Part shown: piece after piece, positions 23,061 through 36,619 of the stretch
Numbering within the stretch: the first letter of the stretch is position 1
Layout of the letters: every line of letters begins with the position of its first letter
Source of the DNA: Achatina immaculata
Taxonomy: Eukaryota > Mollusca > Gastropoda > Stylommatophora > Achatinidae
Assembly: GCA_009760885.1 (NCBI GenBank)
Contig: CM019721.1
Location: 23,661,974-23,725,973, forward strand
Length of the DNA: 64,000 nt
Reading direction: 5' to 3'
Notes under the pieces: model-generated
Told to the model about the DNA's origin: nothing
The model's database searches: none
What the model saw: the letters and a program-made list of their open reading frames with translations, nothing else
Program-made: the position numbers and the translations under genes

Positions 23061-24589
23061 AGGATCAGATAAAAAAAACTTGTAGGAGATTATAAATAAA
23101 TATTGTAGGATCTAATAAAAATAACCTTGTATGATATGATATAAAAACCTTGGAGGGTCTGATTAAAAAAAAACTTATAGGAGATTTTAAAAAATCTTGT
23201 AGGATCTGATAAAAGAAACCTTGTAGGATCTGATGAAAAAAGACTTGGAGGATCTGATAAAAAACCTTGGAAGATCTGAAGAAAAAAACCTTGTTGGATC
23301 TGATTAAAAAAACCTTGTAGGATCTGATGAAAAAAAAAATTGGAGGATGTGATAAAAAAAAACCGTGGAGTATCTAATAAAAAAAACTTTGGAGGATCTG
23401 ATTTAAAAAAACTTGGAGGATGTGATTAAAGAAACCTTGGAGGATCTGATAAAAAAAACCTCGGAGGATGTGAAAAAAAAAATCCTTGGAAGATCTGATT
23501 AAAAAAAAACTTGGAGAATATGTTTAAAAAAAAACTTGTAATATCTGATAAAAAAAACATTGTAGGAAAGTTATAAAAAAAAAACTTGGAGATATGATTA
23601 AAAAAAAACCTTGTAGGAGATTATAAAAAAAATGTGGAGGAGCTGATTAAAAAAAAGCTTGGAGGAGTTGATAAAAAACCTTGGAGGTCCTCATAAAAAA
23701 ATCTTGGTTGAGCTGAAAAAACCTTGGAGGAACTGACAAAAAAACCTTGGAAGAGCTGATAAAAAATCCTTGGAAGAGCTCATAAAAGACCTTGGAGAAG
23801 TAGATAAAAATACCATGAAGAGTTGATAAAAAACCTTGGCGGAGTAGATATAAAAACCATGAGGAGTTGATAAAAAACCTTGGCGGAGTAGATATAAAAA
23901 CCATGAAGAGTTGATAAAAAACCTTGGCGGAGTAGATATAAAAACCATGAAGAGTTGATAAAAAACCTTGGAGAAGTTGATAAAAAATCTTGGTGGATGT
24001 GATAAAAAAAGCCTTGGATCAGCTGATAAAAAAAAACATTGTGGGAGATTATAAAAGACTTCATAGAAGGTTATAAAAAACCTTGGAGGAGCTGATAAAA
24101 AAAACCTTGTAGGAGACTATAAAACGTTTTGTAGGAGATTATAAAAAAACTTTGTAGGAGATTATTACAAAATTTGGAGGAGCTGATAAAAATAAACTTG
24201 TAGGAGATTATAAAATACCTTGGAGGATCTGATTAAAAAAAACCTTGTGGGAGATTATAAAAACCTTGGAGGAGCTGATTTAAAAAAAAACATTGGAGGA
24301 GCCGATTAAAAAAAAACCTATGAGGACCTGACAAAAAAGCATTGGAGGAGATTATAAAAAAACTTGGAGGAGGTTATAAAAAAAACTGTGTAGGATATTA
24401 TAAAATACCTTGGAGGATCTGATAAAAAAAACCTTGTAGGAGATTATAAAAAACCTTGGAGGAACTGATTAAAAAAAAACCTTGAAGGAGCTGATAAAAA
24501 AGACTTTGGAAGACTTTATAAAAAATACGGAGTAGCTGATAAAAAAAACCTTGGAGAAGCTGATTAAAAAAAACTTCGTAGGAGATTAT

Positions 24590-27500
24590 AAAAATAACCT
24601 TGTAGTAGATTACAAAAAAAACCTTGGAAGAGCTGATTAAAAAAAACTTGTAGGAGCTGAATAAAAACAAACCTTGTAGGATCTCATAAAAAAAAACCTT
24701 GTAGGATCTGATTTAAAAAAAAAAACCTTGTAGAATCTGATGAAAAAAACCTTGGAGGATGTGATAAGAAAAATCGTGGAGTATCTAATAAAAAAAACCT
24801 TAAAGGATCTGATTCAAAAAATACTTTGAGGATGTGATTAAAAAAACCTTGGAGGATTGAGTAAAAAAAAAAAACCTTGGAGGATGTGATAAAAAACCTT
24901 GAAAGATCTGATTAAAAAAAACTTGGAGAGTCTGATTAAAAATAACCTTGTAATAAACATCTGAAAAAAAAAACATTGGAGGATCTGATAAAAAGACCTG
25001 TAGGATCTGACTGAAAAAAACTTGGAGGATATGATAAAAAGACCTTGTAAGTTCTGATAAAAAAACCTTGGAGAATCTGATTAAAAACCTTGAAGAATCT
25101 GATAAAAAATAAAACATTGTAGGAAAATTATAAAAAAAACGTTGGAAGATATGATTAAAAAAACCTTGTAGGAGATTATAATAAAAAATTTGGAGGAGCT
25201 GATAAAAAAAAAAAGCTTGGAGGAGTTGATAAAAAAACCTTGGAGGGCCTGATAAAAAAATCTTGGTTGAGCTGAAAAAAATCCTTGGAGGAACTGACAC
25301 AAAAACCTTGGAGAAGCTGATAAAAATACCTTGAAGGAGCTGATAAAAAACTTTGTAGGACTTTATTAAAAAACCATGGAGGCGCTGAGAAAAAAACCTT
25401 GGAAGAGCTCATAAATGACCTTGGAGGAGCAGATAAAAAACCATGAGGAGTTGATAAAAAAAACTTGGAGGAGTAGATAAAAAACCATGAGGAGTTGATA
25501 AGAAAACCTTGGAGGAGTTGATAAAAAATCTTGGTGGATCTGATAAAAAAACCTTGGATCAGCTGATAAAAAAACTTTGTGGGAGATTATAAAAAACCTC
25601 ATAGAAGGTTATAAAACACCTTTGGTGAGCTGATAAAAATAAACTTGTAGGAGGTTATAAAAAACCTTGGAGAGCTGGTAAAAAAAACATTGTAGGAGAT
25701 TATAAAAAACTTTAGAGGAGCTGATAAAAAAACATGGAGGAGCTGATGAAAAAAGTTTGGAAGAGCTGATTAAAAAAAACCTTGTAGGATCTGCTTAAAA
25801 AAAAAAAACCTTCTATGCGATTTTAAGAAAATTGAAAAAGCTTTTAAAAAAACATTGGAGGAGATTAAAAAAAATTGGATTAGCTGATAAAACAAACCTT
25901 GGAGGATATTATAAAAATCCTTGGAGTAGCTGATAAAAAAACATTTGGGGAGATTTTAAAAAACCTTGGAGTAGCTGATAAAAAACCTTCTAGGAGATTA
26001 TAAAAAACCTTGTAGCAGATTATAAATAAACCTTGGAAAATCTGATAGAAAAAGAACCTTGTGGAAGATTTAAAAAAACCTTGGAGGATATGATTAAAAA
26101 ACCTTGCAGGAGATTATAAAAAGAGACCTTGGAGGATCTGATTTTAAAAAAAACCTTGGAGGATCTGATAAAAAAACACCTTGGAGGATCTGACACAAAA
26201 AAAACACTGGAGGATCTGATAAAAAAAAAGACCTTGTAGGATCTGATAAAAAGAATACTTGGAAATCTCATAAAAATAATCTTGGAGGATCTGATTTAAA
26301 AAAAGCCTTGTAGGATCTGACCAAAAAAATCTTGGAATATCTGCTAAAAAAAACCTTGTAGTATATGATAAACAAAAACCTTGGAGGATCTGATAAAAAA
26401 AAATCTTGTAGGATCTGACAAAGAAACCTTATAAGTTCTGATTAAAAAAAACCTTGGAGGATCTGTTAAAAAAACCTTGTAGGATCTGATAAAGAAACTT
26501 GGAAGATCTGATTTAAAAAGTCCTTGGAGGTTCTGATAAAAAAACCTTCTATGAGATTATTAAAAAAAACCTTGCAGGATCTGATTAAAAAAATACCTTG
26601 TAAGAGATTATAAAAAAAACCTTGTAGTAGATTACAAAAAAAACCTTGGAAGAGCTGATTAAAAAAAACCTTGGAGGAGCTGATTAAAAAAAACCTTGTA
26701 GGATCTCATAAAAAAAAACCTTGTAGGATCTGATTTAAAAAAAAAAACCTTGTAGAATCTGATGAAAAAAACCTTGGAGGATGTGATAAGAAAAATCGTG
26801 GAGTATCTAATAAAAAAAACCTTAAAGGATCTGATTCAAAAAATACTTTGAGGATGTGATTAAAAAAACCTTGGAGGATTGAGTAAAAAAAAAAAACCTT
26901 GGAGGATGTGATAAAAAACCTTGAAAGATCTGATTAAAAAAAACTTGGAGAGTCTGATTAAAAATAACCTTGTAATAAACATCTGAAAAAAAAAACATTG
27001 GAGGATCTGATAAAAAGACCTGTAGGATCTGACTGAAAAAAACTTTGGAGGATATGATAAAAAAGACCTTGTAAGTTCTGATAAAAAAAAACCTTGGAGA
27101 ATCTGATTAAAAACCTTGAAGAATCTGATAAAAAATAAAACATTGTAGGAAAATTATAAAAAAAACGTTGGAAGATATGATTAAAAAAACCTTGTAGGAG
27201 ATTATAATAAAAAATTTGGAGGAGCTGATAAAAAAAAAAAGCTTGGAGGAGTTGATAAAAAAACCTTGGAGGGCCTGATAAAAAAATCTTGGTTGAGCTG
27301 AAAAAAATCCTTGGAGGAACTGACACAAAAACCTTGGAGAAGCTGATAAAAATACCTTGAAGGAGCTGATAAAAAACTTTGTAGGACTTTATTAAAAAAC
27401 CATGGAGGCGCTGAGAAAAAAACCTTGGAAGAGCTCATAAATGACCTTGGAGGAGCAGATAAAAAACCATGAGGAGTTGATAAAAAAAACTTGGAGGAGT

Positions 27501-28650
27501 AGATAAAAAACCATGAGGAGTTGATAAGAAAACCTTGGAGGAGTTGATAAAAAATCTTGGTGGATCTGATAAAAAAACCTTGGATCAGCTGATAAAAAAA
27601 CTTTGTGGGAGATTATAAAAAACCTCATAGAAGGTTATAAAACACCTTTGGTGAGCTGATAAAAATAAACTTGTAGGAGGTTATAAAAAAACCTTGGAGA
27701 GCTGGTAAAAAAAACATTGTAGGAGATTATAAAAAACTTTAGAGGAGCTGATAAAAAAAACATGGAGGAGCTGATGAAAAAAAGTTTGGAAGAGCTGATT
27801 AAAAAAAACCTTGTAGGATCTGCTTAAAAAAAAAAAACCTTCTATGCGATTTTAAGAAAATTGAAAAAGCTTTTAAAAAAACATTGGAGGAGATTAAAAA
27901 AAATTGGATTAGCTGATAAAACAAACCTTGGAGGATATTATAAAAATCCTTGGAGTAGCTGATAAAAAAACATTTGGGGAGATTTTAAAAAACCTTGGAG
28001 TAGCTGATAAAAAACCTTCTAGGAGATTATAAAAAACCTTGTAGCAGATTATAAATAAACCTTGGAAAATCTGATAGAAAAAGAACCTTGTGGAAGATTT
28101 AAAAAAAACCTTGGAGGATATGATTAAAAAAACCTTGCAGGAGATTATAAAAAGAGACCTTGGAGGATCTGATTTAAAAAAAACCTTGGAGGATCTGATA
28201 AAAAAACACCTTGGAGGATCTGACACAAAAAAAACACTGGAGGATCTGATAAAAAAAAAGACCTTGTAGGATCTGATAAAAAGAATACTTGGAAATCTCA
28301 TAAAAATAATCTTGGAGGATCTGATTTAAAAAAAGCCTTGTAGGATCTGACCAAAAAAATCTTGGAATATCTGCTAAAAAAAACCTTGTAGTATATGATA
28401 AACAAAAACCTTGGAGGATCTGATAAAAAAAAATCTTGTAGGATCTGACAAAGAAACCTTATAAGTTCTGATTAAAAAAAACCTTGGAGGATCTGTTAAA
28501 AAAACCTTGTAGGATCTGATAAAGAAACTTGGAAGATCTGATTTAAAAAGTCCTTGGAGGTTCTGATAAAAAAAACCTTCTATGAGATTATTAAAAAAAA
28601 ACCTTGCAGGATCTGATTTAAAAAAATACCTTGTAAGAGATTATAAAAAA
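24590..28650. repeat. About 2.02-kb higher-order tandem duplication in array C
   Basis: 24601 onward matches 26623 onward, and landmarks at 25300 and 25602 recur at 27326 and 27628 (offset 2026). Differences are almost only A-homopolymer lengths. A partial, more diverged third copy of its last third lies at about 29600-30130. Confidence 0.92.
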
Positions 28651-31600
28651 AACCATGGAGGAGCTGATAAAAAAAAAACTTTTAGGAGATTACAAAAAAA
28701 AAAAAACCTTGGCAGATCTGATTAAAAAAACACTTGGAGGATGTGATTAAAAAAAATCCTTGGAGGATCTGATAACAAAACCTTGGAGGAGCTGATAAAA
28801 AAACCTTGGAGAAGGTGATTAAAAGCTGAAGAAGCTGATAAAAAACCTTGGAGGAGTTGATAAAAAAACCTTGGAACAGATGATAAAAATACCTTGGAGG
28901 AGCTGATAAAAACATTGGAGAAGCTGAAAAAAAACTTTGGAGAACCTGATAAAAAACCTTGGAGGAGCTGATAAAAAAAAACCTTGGAGAAGCTGATAAA
29001 AAAAAAACCTTGGAGAAGCTGATAAAAACATTGGAAGAGCTGATAAGAAAAACCTTGGGCAATCTTATAAAAAACCTTGGAGGAGCTGATAAAAAAGTTG
29101 GAGAAGTTGATAAATACATTGGAGGAGTTGATAAAAAACCTTTTTGTAGCTGATGAAAAACATTGGAAGAGCTGATAAAAAAAAAAACCTTGTAGTAGAA
29201 GATGAAAAGCATTAGAGGAGATGATAAAAAAAAACCTTGTTGTAGCTGATGGAAAACTTTGGAGGAGGTGATAAAAACCCTTGGTGAATCTCATAGAAAC
29301 AGTGTAGTAGCTGATGAAAAAACCTTGGAGGAGCTGATAAAAAAACCTTGGAGAATCATATATTAAACCATGGAGGAGCTGATAAAAAAACCTTGGAGAA
29401 TCATATATTAAACCTTGGAGGAGCTGATAAAAAAACCTTGGGAAATCTTATATAAAACTTTGAACCATCTGATAAAAAAAGTTGGAGAAGCTGATAAAAA
29501 ACCTTGGAGGAGCTGATTAAAAAAAAACATTGGAGAATCTTATATAAAACCTTGGAGGAGCTGATAAAAAAAGCTTGGAGAACCTTATATAAAACCTTGG
29601 AGGATATGATTAAAAAAACCTTGCAGGAGATTATAAAAAGAGACCTTGTAGGATCTGATTTTAAAAAAAAACTTGGAGGATCTGATAAAAAAAACACCTT
29701 GGAGGATCTGACACACAAAAATACACTGGAGGATCTGATAAAAAAAAACCTTGTAAGATATGATAAAAAGATTACTTGGAAATCTCATAAAAATAATCTT
29801 GGAAGATCTGATTTAAAAAAACCTTGTAGGATCTGATAAAAAAATCTTGGAATATCTGCTAAAAAAAAACCTTGTAGTATATGATAAACAAAAACCTTGG
29901 ATGATCTGATAAAAAAAATCTTGTAGGATCTGACAAAGAAACCTTGGAAGATCTGATTAAAAAAAAACTTGGAGGATCTGTTAAAAAAAACCTTGTAGGA
30001 TCTGATAAAGAAACTTGGAAGATCTGACTAAAAAAGTCCTTGGAGGATCTGATAAAAAAACCTTCTATGAGATTATTAAAAAAAACCTTGCAGGATCTGA
30101 AAAAAAAATACCTTGTAAGAGATTATAAAAAAAAACCGTGCAGGAGCTGATTAAAAAAAAACTTGTAGGAGATTATAAAAAAACCTCGGAGTATCTAATA
30201 AAAACAAACCTTGTAGGAGATTACAAAAAAAAAACCTTGGCAGATCTGATTAAAAAAAAACTTGGAGGATGTGATTAAAAAAAATCATTGGAGGATCTGA
30301 TAACAAAACCTTGGAGGAGCTGATAAAAAACCTTGGAGAAGGTGATAAAAAGCTGAAGAAGCTGATAAAAAACCTTGGAGGAGTTGATAAAAAAACCTTG
30401 GAACAGCTGATAAAAATACCTTGGAAGAGCTGATAGAATACCTTGGAGGAGCTGATAAAAATACCTTGGAAGAGCTGATAAAAATACCTTGGAAGAGCTG
30501 ATAAAAATACCTTGGAGGAGCTGATAAAAACATTGGAGAAGCTGATAAAAAACTTTGGAGAACCTGATAAAAAACCTTGGAGGAGCTTATAAAAAAACCT
30601 TGGAGAATCTTATATAAAACCTTGGAAGAGCTGATAAAAAAAACCTTGGAGAATCTTATATAAAACCTTGGAAGAGCTGATAAAAAAAACCTTGGAGAAT
30701 CTTATATAAAACCTTGGAAGAGCTGATAAAAAAAACCTTGGGGAATCTTATAAAAAACCTTGGAGGAGCTGATAAAAAAGTTGGAGAAGTTGATAAAAAC
30801 ATTGGAGGAGTTGATAAAAATCTTGTAGTATTTGATGAAAAACATTGGAGCAGCTGATAAAAAACCTTGTTGTAGCCGATGAAAAGCATTAGAGGAGCTG
30901 ATAAAAAAAACCTTGTTGTAGCTGATGGAAAACATTGGAGGAGGTGATAAAAAACCTTGTAGTTGCCGATGAAAAACTTTGGAGGAGGTGATAAAAACCC
31001 TTGGTGAATCTCATAGAAACAGTGTAGTAGCTGATGAAAAAACCTTGGAGGAGCTGATAAAAAAACCTTGGAGAATCATATATTAAACCATGGAGGAGCT
31101 GATAAAAAAACCTTGGAGAATCATATATTAAACCATGGAGGAGCTGATAAAAAAACCTTGGAGAATCATATATTAAACCATGGAGGAGCTGATAAAAAAA
31201 CCTTGGGAAATCTTATATAAAACTTTGAACCATCTGATAAAAAAGTTGGAGAAGCTGATAAAAAACCTTGGAGGAGCTGATAAAAAAAATTGGAGAATCT
31301 TATATAAAACCTTGGAGGAGCTGATAAAAAAAACCTTGGAGAATCTTATATAAAACCTTGGAGGAGCTGATAAAAAAAACCTTGGAGAATCTTATATAAA
31401 ACCTTGGAGGAGCTGATAAAAAAAGCTTGGAGAATCTTATATAAAACCTTGGAGGAGCTGATAAAAAAAGTTGGAGAAGCTGATAAAACATCGTGGAGGA
31501 GCTGATAAAAAAGTTTTAGGAGCTGATAAAAACGTTGGAGCTGATAAAAAGAAACCTTGGAGAATCTTACATAAAACCTTGGAGGAGCTGATAGAAAAGT

Positions 31601-31711
31601 TGGAGAAGCTGATAAAAAAAACCTTGGAGGAGCTGAAATAAAAAACCTTGGATAATCTTATATAAAACATTGGAGGAGCTGATAAGAAAGTTGGAGAAGC
31701 TGATAAAAAAC

Positions 31712-31905
31712 CTTCCTTCAACAAATCCAAACTGCTCATCTGCTATTTCCATTTTTATCTTTGTCTTTGTTCTTCTCATAATGGTTCTCAGAAGTAGCTT
31801 CGTTATGCGACATGAGAGGCTGATAGTCCAGTGGGCATCAGATTCCTTTTCACCTGGTTTCTTTGGTAGTGCTATAAACGTGGATTTAAGCAAGTCACTG
31901 AGTAT
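31712..31905 (-). pseudogene. LINE reverse-transcriptase fragment
   Basis: The minus strand reads STFIALPKKPGEKESDAHW, then TISLSCRITKLLLRTIM, then EIADEQFGFVEGR. These are the RT finger/palm motifs F(I)PLPKK, RTISL..H..K and EQ.GF..G. The frame then runs into array C, so the array borders a 5'- and 3'-truncated LINE. The catalytic Asp motifs are absent. Confidence 0.85.
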
Positions 31906-32315
31906 ATAATCATATTGTAAATGTCATTCAGTAACTTGATTATATACATATACTCTTAAACAGGTTTCCTACTTGCTTTCAGTGTGTACTCCCCATAAAT
32001 ACAGCAAAATACCTCAGGATGATTCAAGCAGCTCCGTCTAGCCATAGCCTCTGTGGTGTTAGATTAGCAAAAATGAAATAGTATGAGTGGGAATCAGAAC
32101 AAATGTGATTTCGTCATTTGATGTAGACATTTTTAGGCAAGTGTGCATTCTAAAAAAGGAAGTAAACGAATAATTGTGAAACAAAGGTCAGTATACACAA
32201 AAAATCTGGATAAATTAAATACATAAATTTCCTATCCAATTAAGACAGCTTGTTATGACATCCTAGTTCTGCAGAAGAGATTTTTTTTAAAATAGTGGAC
32301 TAAAATGTTTTAAAT
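31906..32315. other. AT-rich region, no gene seen
   Basis: Nothing recognised in this stretch; there are no repeats apart from short T and A runs. Confidence 0.4.
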
Positions 32316-32770
32316 TCAACCATAACTAAGAAACTAGAGCTGATGCCAACCATATCTAAGAAACTAGAGCTGATGCCAACCATATCTAAGAAACTAGAGC
32401 TGATGAAAACCATATCTAAGAAACTAGAGCTGATGAAAACCATATCTAAGAAACTAGAGCTGATGAAAACCATATCTAAGAAACTAGAGCTGATGAAAAC
32501 CATATCTAAGAAACTAGAGCTGATGAAAACCATATCTAAGAAACTAGAGCTGATGCCAGCCATATCTAAGAAATTAGAGCTGATGAAAACCATATCTAAG
32601 AAACTAGAGCTGATGCCAGCCATATCTAAGAAACTAGAGCTGATGCCAACCATATCTAAGAAACTAGAGCTGATGAAAACCATATCTAAGAAACTAGAAC
32701 TGATGCCAGGCATATCTAAGAAGCTAGAGCTGATGCCAACCATATCTAAGAAACTAGAACTGATGCGGTC
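32316..32770. repeat. 30-bp minisatellite (ACCATATCTAAGAAACTAG), 15 units
   Basis: Highly homogeneous; units differ mainly at the ATGAAAAC / ATGCCAAC / ATGCCAGC position. The period is a multiple of three, so the plus strand gives an open frame of 195 codons (32343-32930) of a MKTISKKLEL decapeptide repeat, and the minus strand is open for 160 codons. Both are open because no unit frame has a stop; I see no promoter or conserved flank to support translation. Confidence 0.95.
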
Positions 32771-33831
32771 TGTCTCATGCAATGTTCTGAATCAGCGCTC
32801 TCAAATAACCCAAGGAACAAGCCTAAAAACCAAGGCACCAAGAAAAAAAATTGTTGGGCTGTGTAATCAAACCGACAAGAGGGTGAGTAGAATAGAGGAA
32901 TGTGGCTGGAGTAGAGGGTTTGTAATCTGATACTGTGAGGGGAAAGGGGGGGGGGTCTGGAATGCAATTTACAGATGAATAAAGAGTAGAACTTAGTAGA
33001 GAGAGGATATGATTCTGGAGAAAGGGAATGTTTGGTACGGTTAAATTCTGAGTTCAAACCGTGCGGTTCCATTCTTATAACAGCTCATGGAGCAGCACGT
33101 GTGGCTCATGTTTCCTGCCTCTCTCACAGAGTGTCATGCAAAACAGTCAGGCGTAACAGACTGTACAAAGCATGGGCGACAAACGTGAAACGAGGTCAAG
33201 GAACAGCAGGTAACTTTGTTAAGTACAGACGTGAACGTCAGAGAAGTACCTTCAGACTCATGTAGAGGTTATTACACCAACTCACTGACCTCTTGGAGTC
33301 ATGACCCAGAGGGTCCTACCCCATAGAAGTTTAAAGGCCCATAGCGCTTGCCTTAAAGCTGTTGGTGGTGGGGGGGGGGGGAGTACTTCTCTGATGATCT
33401 GAAGAGTTGTGTTGTGTTGGACCCAGGTCTCTATATTCATATGTAAAATCACATTACGTACTTAGCAAATTTATGAAGATCGGAAACTTCATAAACAGTG
33501 AGGATCCCCCGGTAATCTACAGTGTGTACCATCTTTCTGATGGTAAGAAACTTGTGAAATGCAGAGTAGTCATATCTTCTACTCTCACGCAGGTCAACGC
33601 CTGTATCCTGGAAAGTGCTTTGTGGTGCCATAATGTCTGCAGATTAGCTCTTCATGCCAGACATGTAACATCATTAAGTATGGGCTTGTTTAAGATGGAG
33701 CTTTCAAGAACTCGAGCTAGTGTAAAGGACATATAAAGAGTAGCCATAATTATTGTTGCACTGTCGCTGTGTTTGACGATCTCTGGCACGGACAACGGGA
33801 GTTAAGTGGTACCTGACTTACTAACGTCAGA

Positions 33832-34208
33832 ACATGCCCTGTACAGAACTGAGTCTTCACGCCCTGTACAGCACTGAGTCTTCATGCCCTGTACAGAACT
33901 GAGTTTTTATGCCCTGTACAGCACTGAGTCTTCATGCCCTGTACAGCACTGAGTTTTCATGCCCTGTACAGCACTGAGTCTTCATGCTCTGTACAGCACC
34001 GAGTCTTCATGCCCTGTACAGCACTGAGTCTTCATGCTCTGTACAGCACTGAGTCTTCATGCTCTGTACAGCACCGAGTCTTCATGCTCTGTACAGCACC
34101 GAGTCTTCATGCTCTGTACAGCACTGAGTCTTCATTCCCTGTACAGCAGTGAGTCTTTATGCTCTGTACAGCACTGAGTCTTCATGCCCTGTACAGCAGT
34201 GAGTCTTC
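33832..34208. repeat. 25-bp minisatellite, block 2, about 15 units
   Basis: Same unit as 9693-10441, with GTACAGCACTGAGTCTTCAT predominating. Confidence 0.95.
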
Positions 34209-35008
34209 AGCTGCTTGTTAAGAAACATACTATTTTCTTTTTACAAATGACAAAGAAGATTTCGCACAGTAAAGGATTCAGCACAGCGCTGTATGGTTAA
34301 CATTCGGAAAACAGTAGACAAATCACTTTAGACATGTGAGAAAGGGAAAAAAAATTGACAATCGAATGACTGTGATTCGAGTCTCGGGTATCATCGTTCT
34401 AAAAATAAAATTCAGAAACACGACTTATTTAGATGAATCATTTAGATCCTGTTTCGTGGCAAAAGACTTTTCAAAGAAAATATTACCTCACAAAGACTTC
34501 ACATGAGTACATTGTCTATTCATCCATGTTCTATTCTAGGATGTTGTGTCAAAAAGTACACACAACAGTGACAATAGACACAATTATCAGACACAAAGAA
34601 AAGCATTAAAAGTTCAAGGAAAGCAAAAGTGAAAGACAAAACAACCTTCCAGAAACTTCACGTTAAGAAGCGGTCTCAGTAAATCTGTTGTCGGTGTTAT
34701 GTACTCCATGACTGCGTCAATAATAAGACTCCCCTTTCCTTCCGCGGGGGCACGTAGATAGTCCCATGTACCTGGGACGGCCTATCCTTTCATGAAACAA
34801 AAACCGTGTTTGCTATCCCCACTACAGTAAAGGTGAAGGTAAGAATTGTGAACCAGCGACACTACGCGCGGTAAAACCATAAGTGCTCCGCTGCCTAATC
34901 AGCAGTTGACCAGAAACTGCTGACTAGTGTCACCATCAGCACGTACTCCGTAGCTAGCGGTATCGTGCCTCTTCCTTCTCGGAGCGTTAACCCTGGTACC
35001 CTTTTGTT

Positions 35009-35165
35009 TTTTTCTTGAGGCTGTGTGAACTTGGGAGTTTTTTCTTGAGGCTGTGTGAACTTGGGAGTTTTTTCTTGAGGCTGTGTGAACTTGGGAGTTT
35101 TTTCTTGAGGCTGTGTGAACTTGGGAGTTTTTTCTTGAGGCTGTGTGAACTTGGGAGTTTTTCTG
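35009..35165. repeat. 30-bp minisatellite (TTCTTGAGGCTGTGTGAAC), five units
   Basis: Units are nearly identical; they lie within a spacer that is single-copy in block 1, so the array arose after block duplication or was lost from block 1. All frames on both strands are open through it. Confidence 0.95.
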
Positions 35166-35369
35166 CGATCCATTGTCCGACCTCCGTCATTGTTAGTGAA
35201 AATCGGAACCGGTCTACTGGTAGGTCCCATTACCACTGTTTCATAAGCCACCCTTAGGGGGTAATAAATATGAAAATATCGGCACTAACACCATATCCCT
35301 ATGTGCCTCTAAGGCATGACAGGATGACCTTTACCTTTTTTACCTTTTAGTCCTAGTTTACAGTTTAAG

Positions 35370-35660
35370 TCTACAATGACAACATTCTAGACTCAACTCC
35401 TGGAAACATTATCTGCATTTTAGTGCTCATTTACAGTCAAAGTCCACAATTACAAGATTCTTGACTCAGTTCGTGAAAATATTATCTGCTTCTTTGGTCC
35501 TATTTTACAACCATAGTCTACAATGACAAGATTCTAGACTCTATTCCTGGAAACATTATCTGCATCTTTAGTCCTAGTTTACAGTCAAAGTCTACAATTA
35601 CAAGATTCTAGACTCTATTCCTGGAAACATTATCTGCATCTTTAGTCCAAGTTTCGTTGC
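35370..35660. repeat. About 70-bp minisatellite (ACAAGATTCTAGACTCWAT), block 2
   Basis: Four units, homologous to 11506-11880, with CATTATCTGCATCTTTAG in the second half. Confidence 0.85.
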
Positions 35661-36619
35661 AACGATGTTTGAAGCAAAATAGTAGTCATGAAATGAAAAA
35701 AAAGGACATGAGGTCTTTATTTTTAGCGAAACTTGCTAGACTAACGCCTTAACATCCGGGTTCAGTACCCGTAGGTAGTCAAAGATGTAAGACTAGGCTT
35801 GGGACACGCAAGAATTAATAAAATAAAACAAGACGTAATTTCCAGACATAACCTACTGACTGTGTGAGATCGAAATAGCAGTTTAAATTCCCACCCGCCC
35901 CCTCAAGAAAAACCTCTTTCTATTCTTAGTAAAACCAGACGTAGCCGCATAATAATGGACTTCGGTTTTTGTCTAAATGTTAGAATTGAATATGTCGTTT
36001 CCACTCTATGTACTTTCCACTGTGTTGTTTCAATACAACCTGTTCAACACAGAAAGTAGCCATAAACATGAAACATTTTGTCTCCCCTACCCCTTTACGA
36101 AAGTCTGCTCTACGCCACTTACCTTTTACGAAATATCTACATTGATACCTATTCTCGCTAGCCGAAAGAAATCTCCAGAGGATTTTCACTTTTAAAAACG
36201 TGAAAGGCAAAAATAGCTTCTTTGGTTAACACCATTTCGGCTTACGAAAGGTTTCATAAAAAGACACTGTTTTAGTTAGCGGAATAAACCAGTTATGGAA
36301 TGAATGAAATATCACAAATAAAGCAGAGTGCGTAACAAAAGAGTTAATTTTAGATGAGTCATATTGCTTATGTGTTTTCATTGAATGATCATGTGGAAAG
36401 GGCGAAACCATTGAAGCGGAAATGAACGGGCGAGACCTAAAGTAGTATCGGGGGGGGGGGGGGGTAGGGGAGGGTGCATTCTGGTCAGAAATAGTTAGAT
36501 CATATACACACACAGAGAAAGATAGAAAGAGACGGAGACATAGAGAGATAACCATAGATACGCACACAGATGAGCGAAGAGAGAAAGAGATGGGTTGAGG
36601 GAAATGAGCACAGAGAAAA

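Larger units (their letters stand above)
21707..31708. repeat. 22-bp minisatellite array C
   Basis: Continuation of array B beyond the retroposon, about 10 kb. Subtypes are regional: GTAGGAGATTATAAAAAA and GGAGGATCTGATAAAAAA dominate 21.7-28.6 kb. GGAGGAGTTGATAAAAAACC and ATGAGGAGTTGAT variants occur at 23.8-24.0 and 25.4 kb. GGAGAATCTTATATAAAACC alternating with GGAGGAGCTGATAAAAAA dominates 29.4-31.7 kb. The plus strand is strongly purine-rich. Minus-strand open frames (up to 190 codons at 28722-29294, rich in F, S, L, Y, Q) follow from the repeat lacking stops and are not called as genes. Confidence 0.95.

Noticed and set aside
28682..29294. Long Phe/Ser/Leu-rich minus-strand frames that look like multipass membrane proteins
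   Set aside because: The hydrophobicity comes from A-runs of the 22-bp array read in reverse; two frames overlap in the same segment and every part of the array yields similar peptides.
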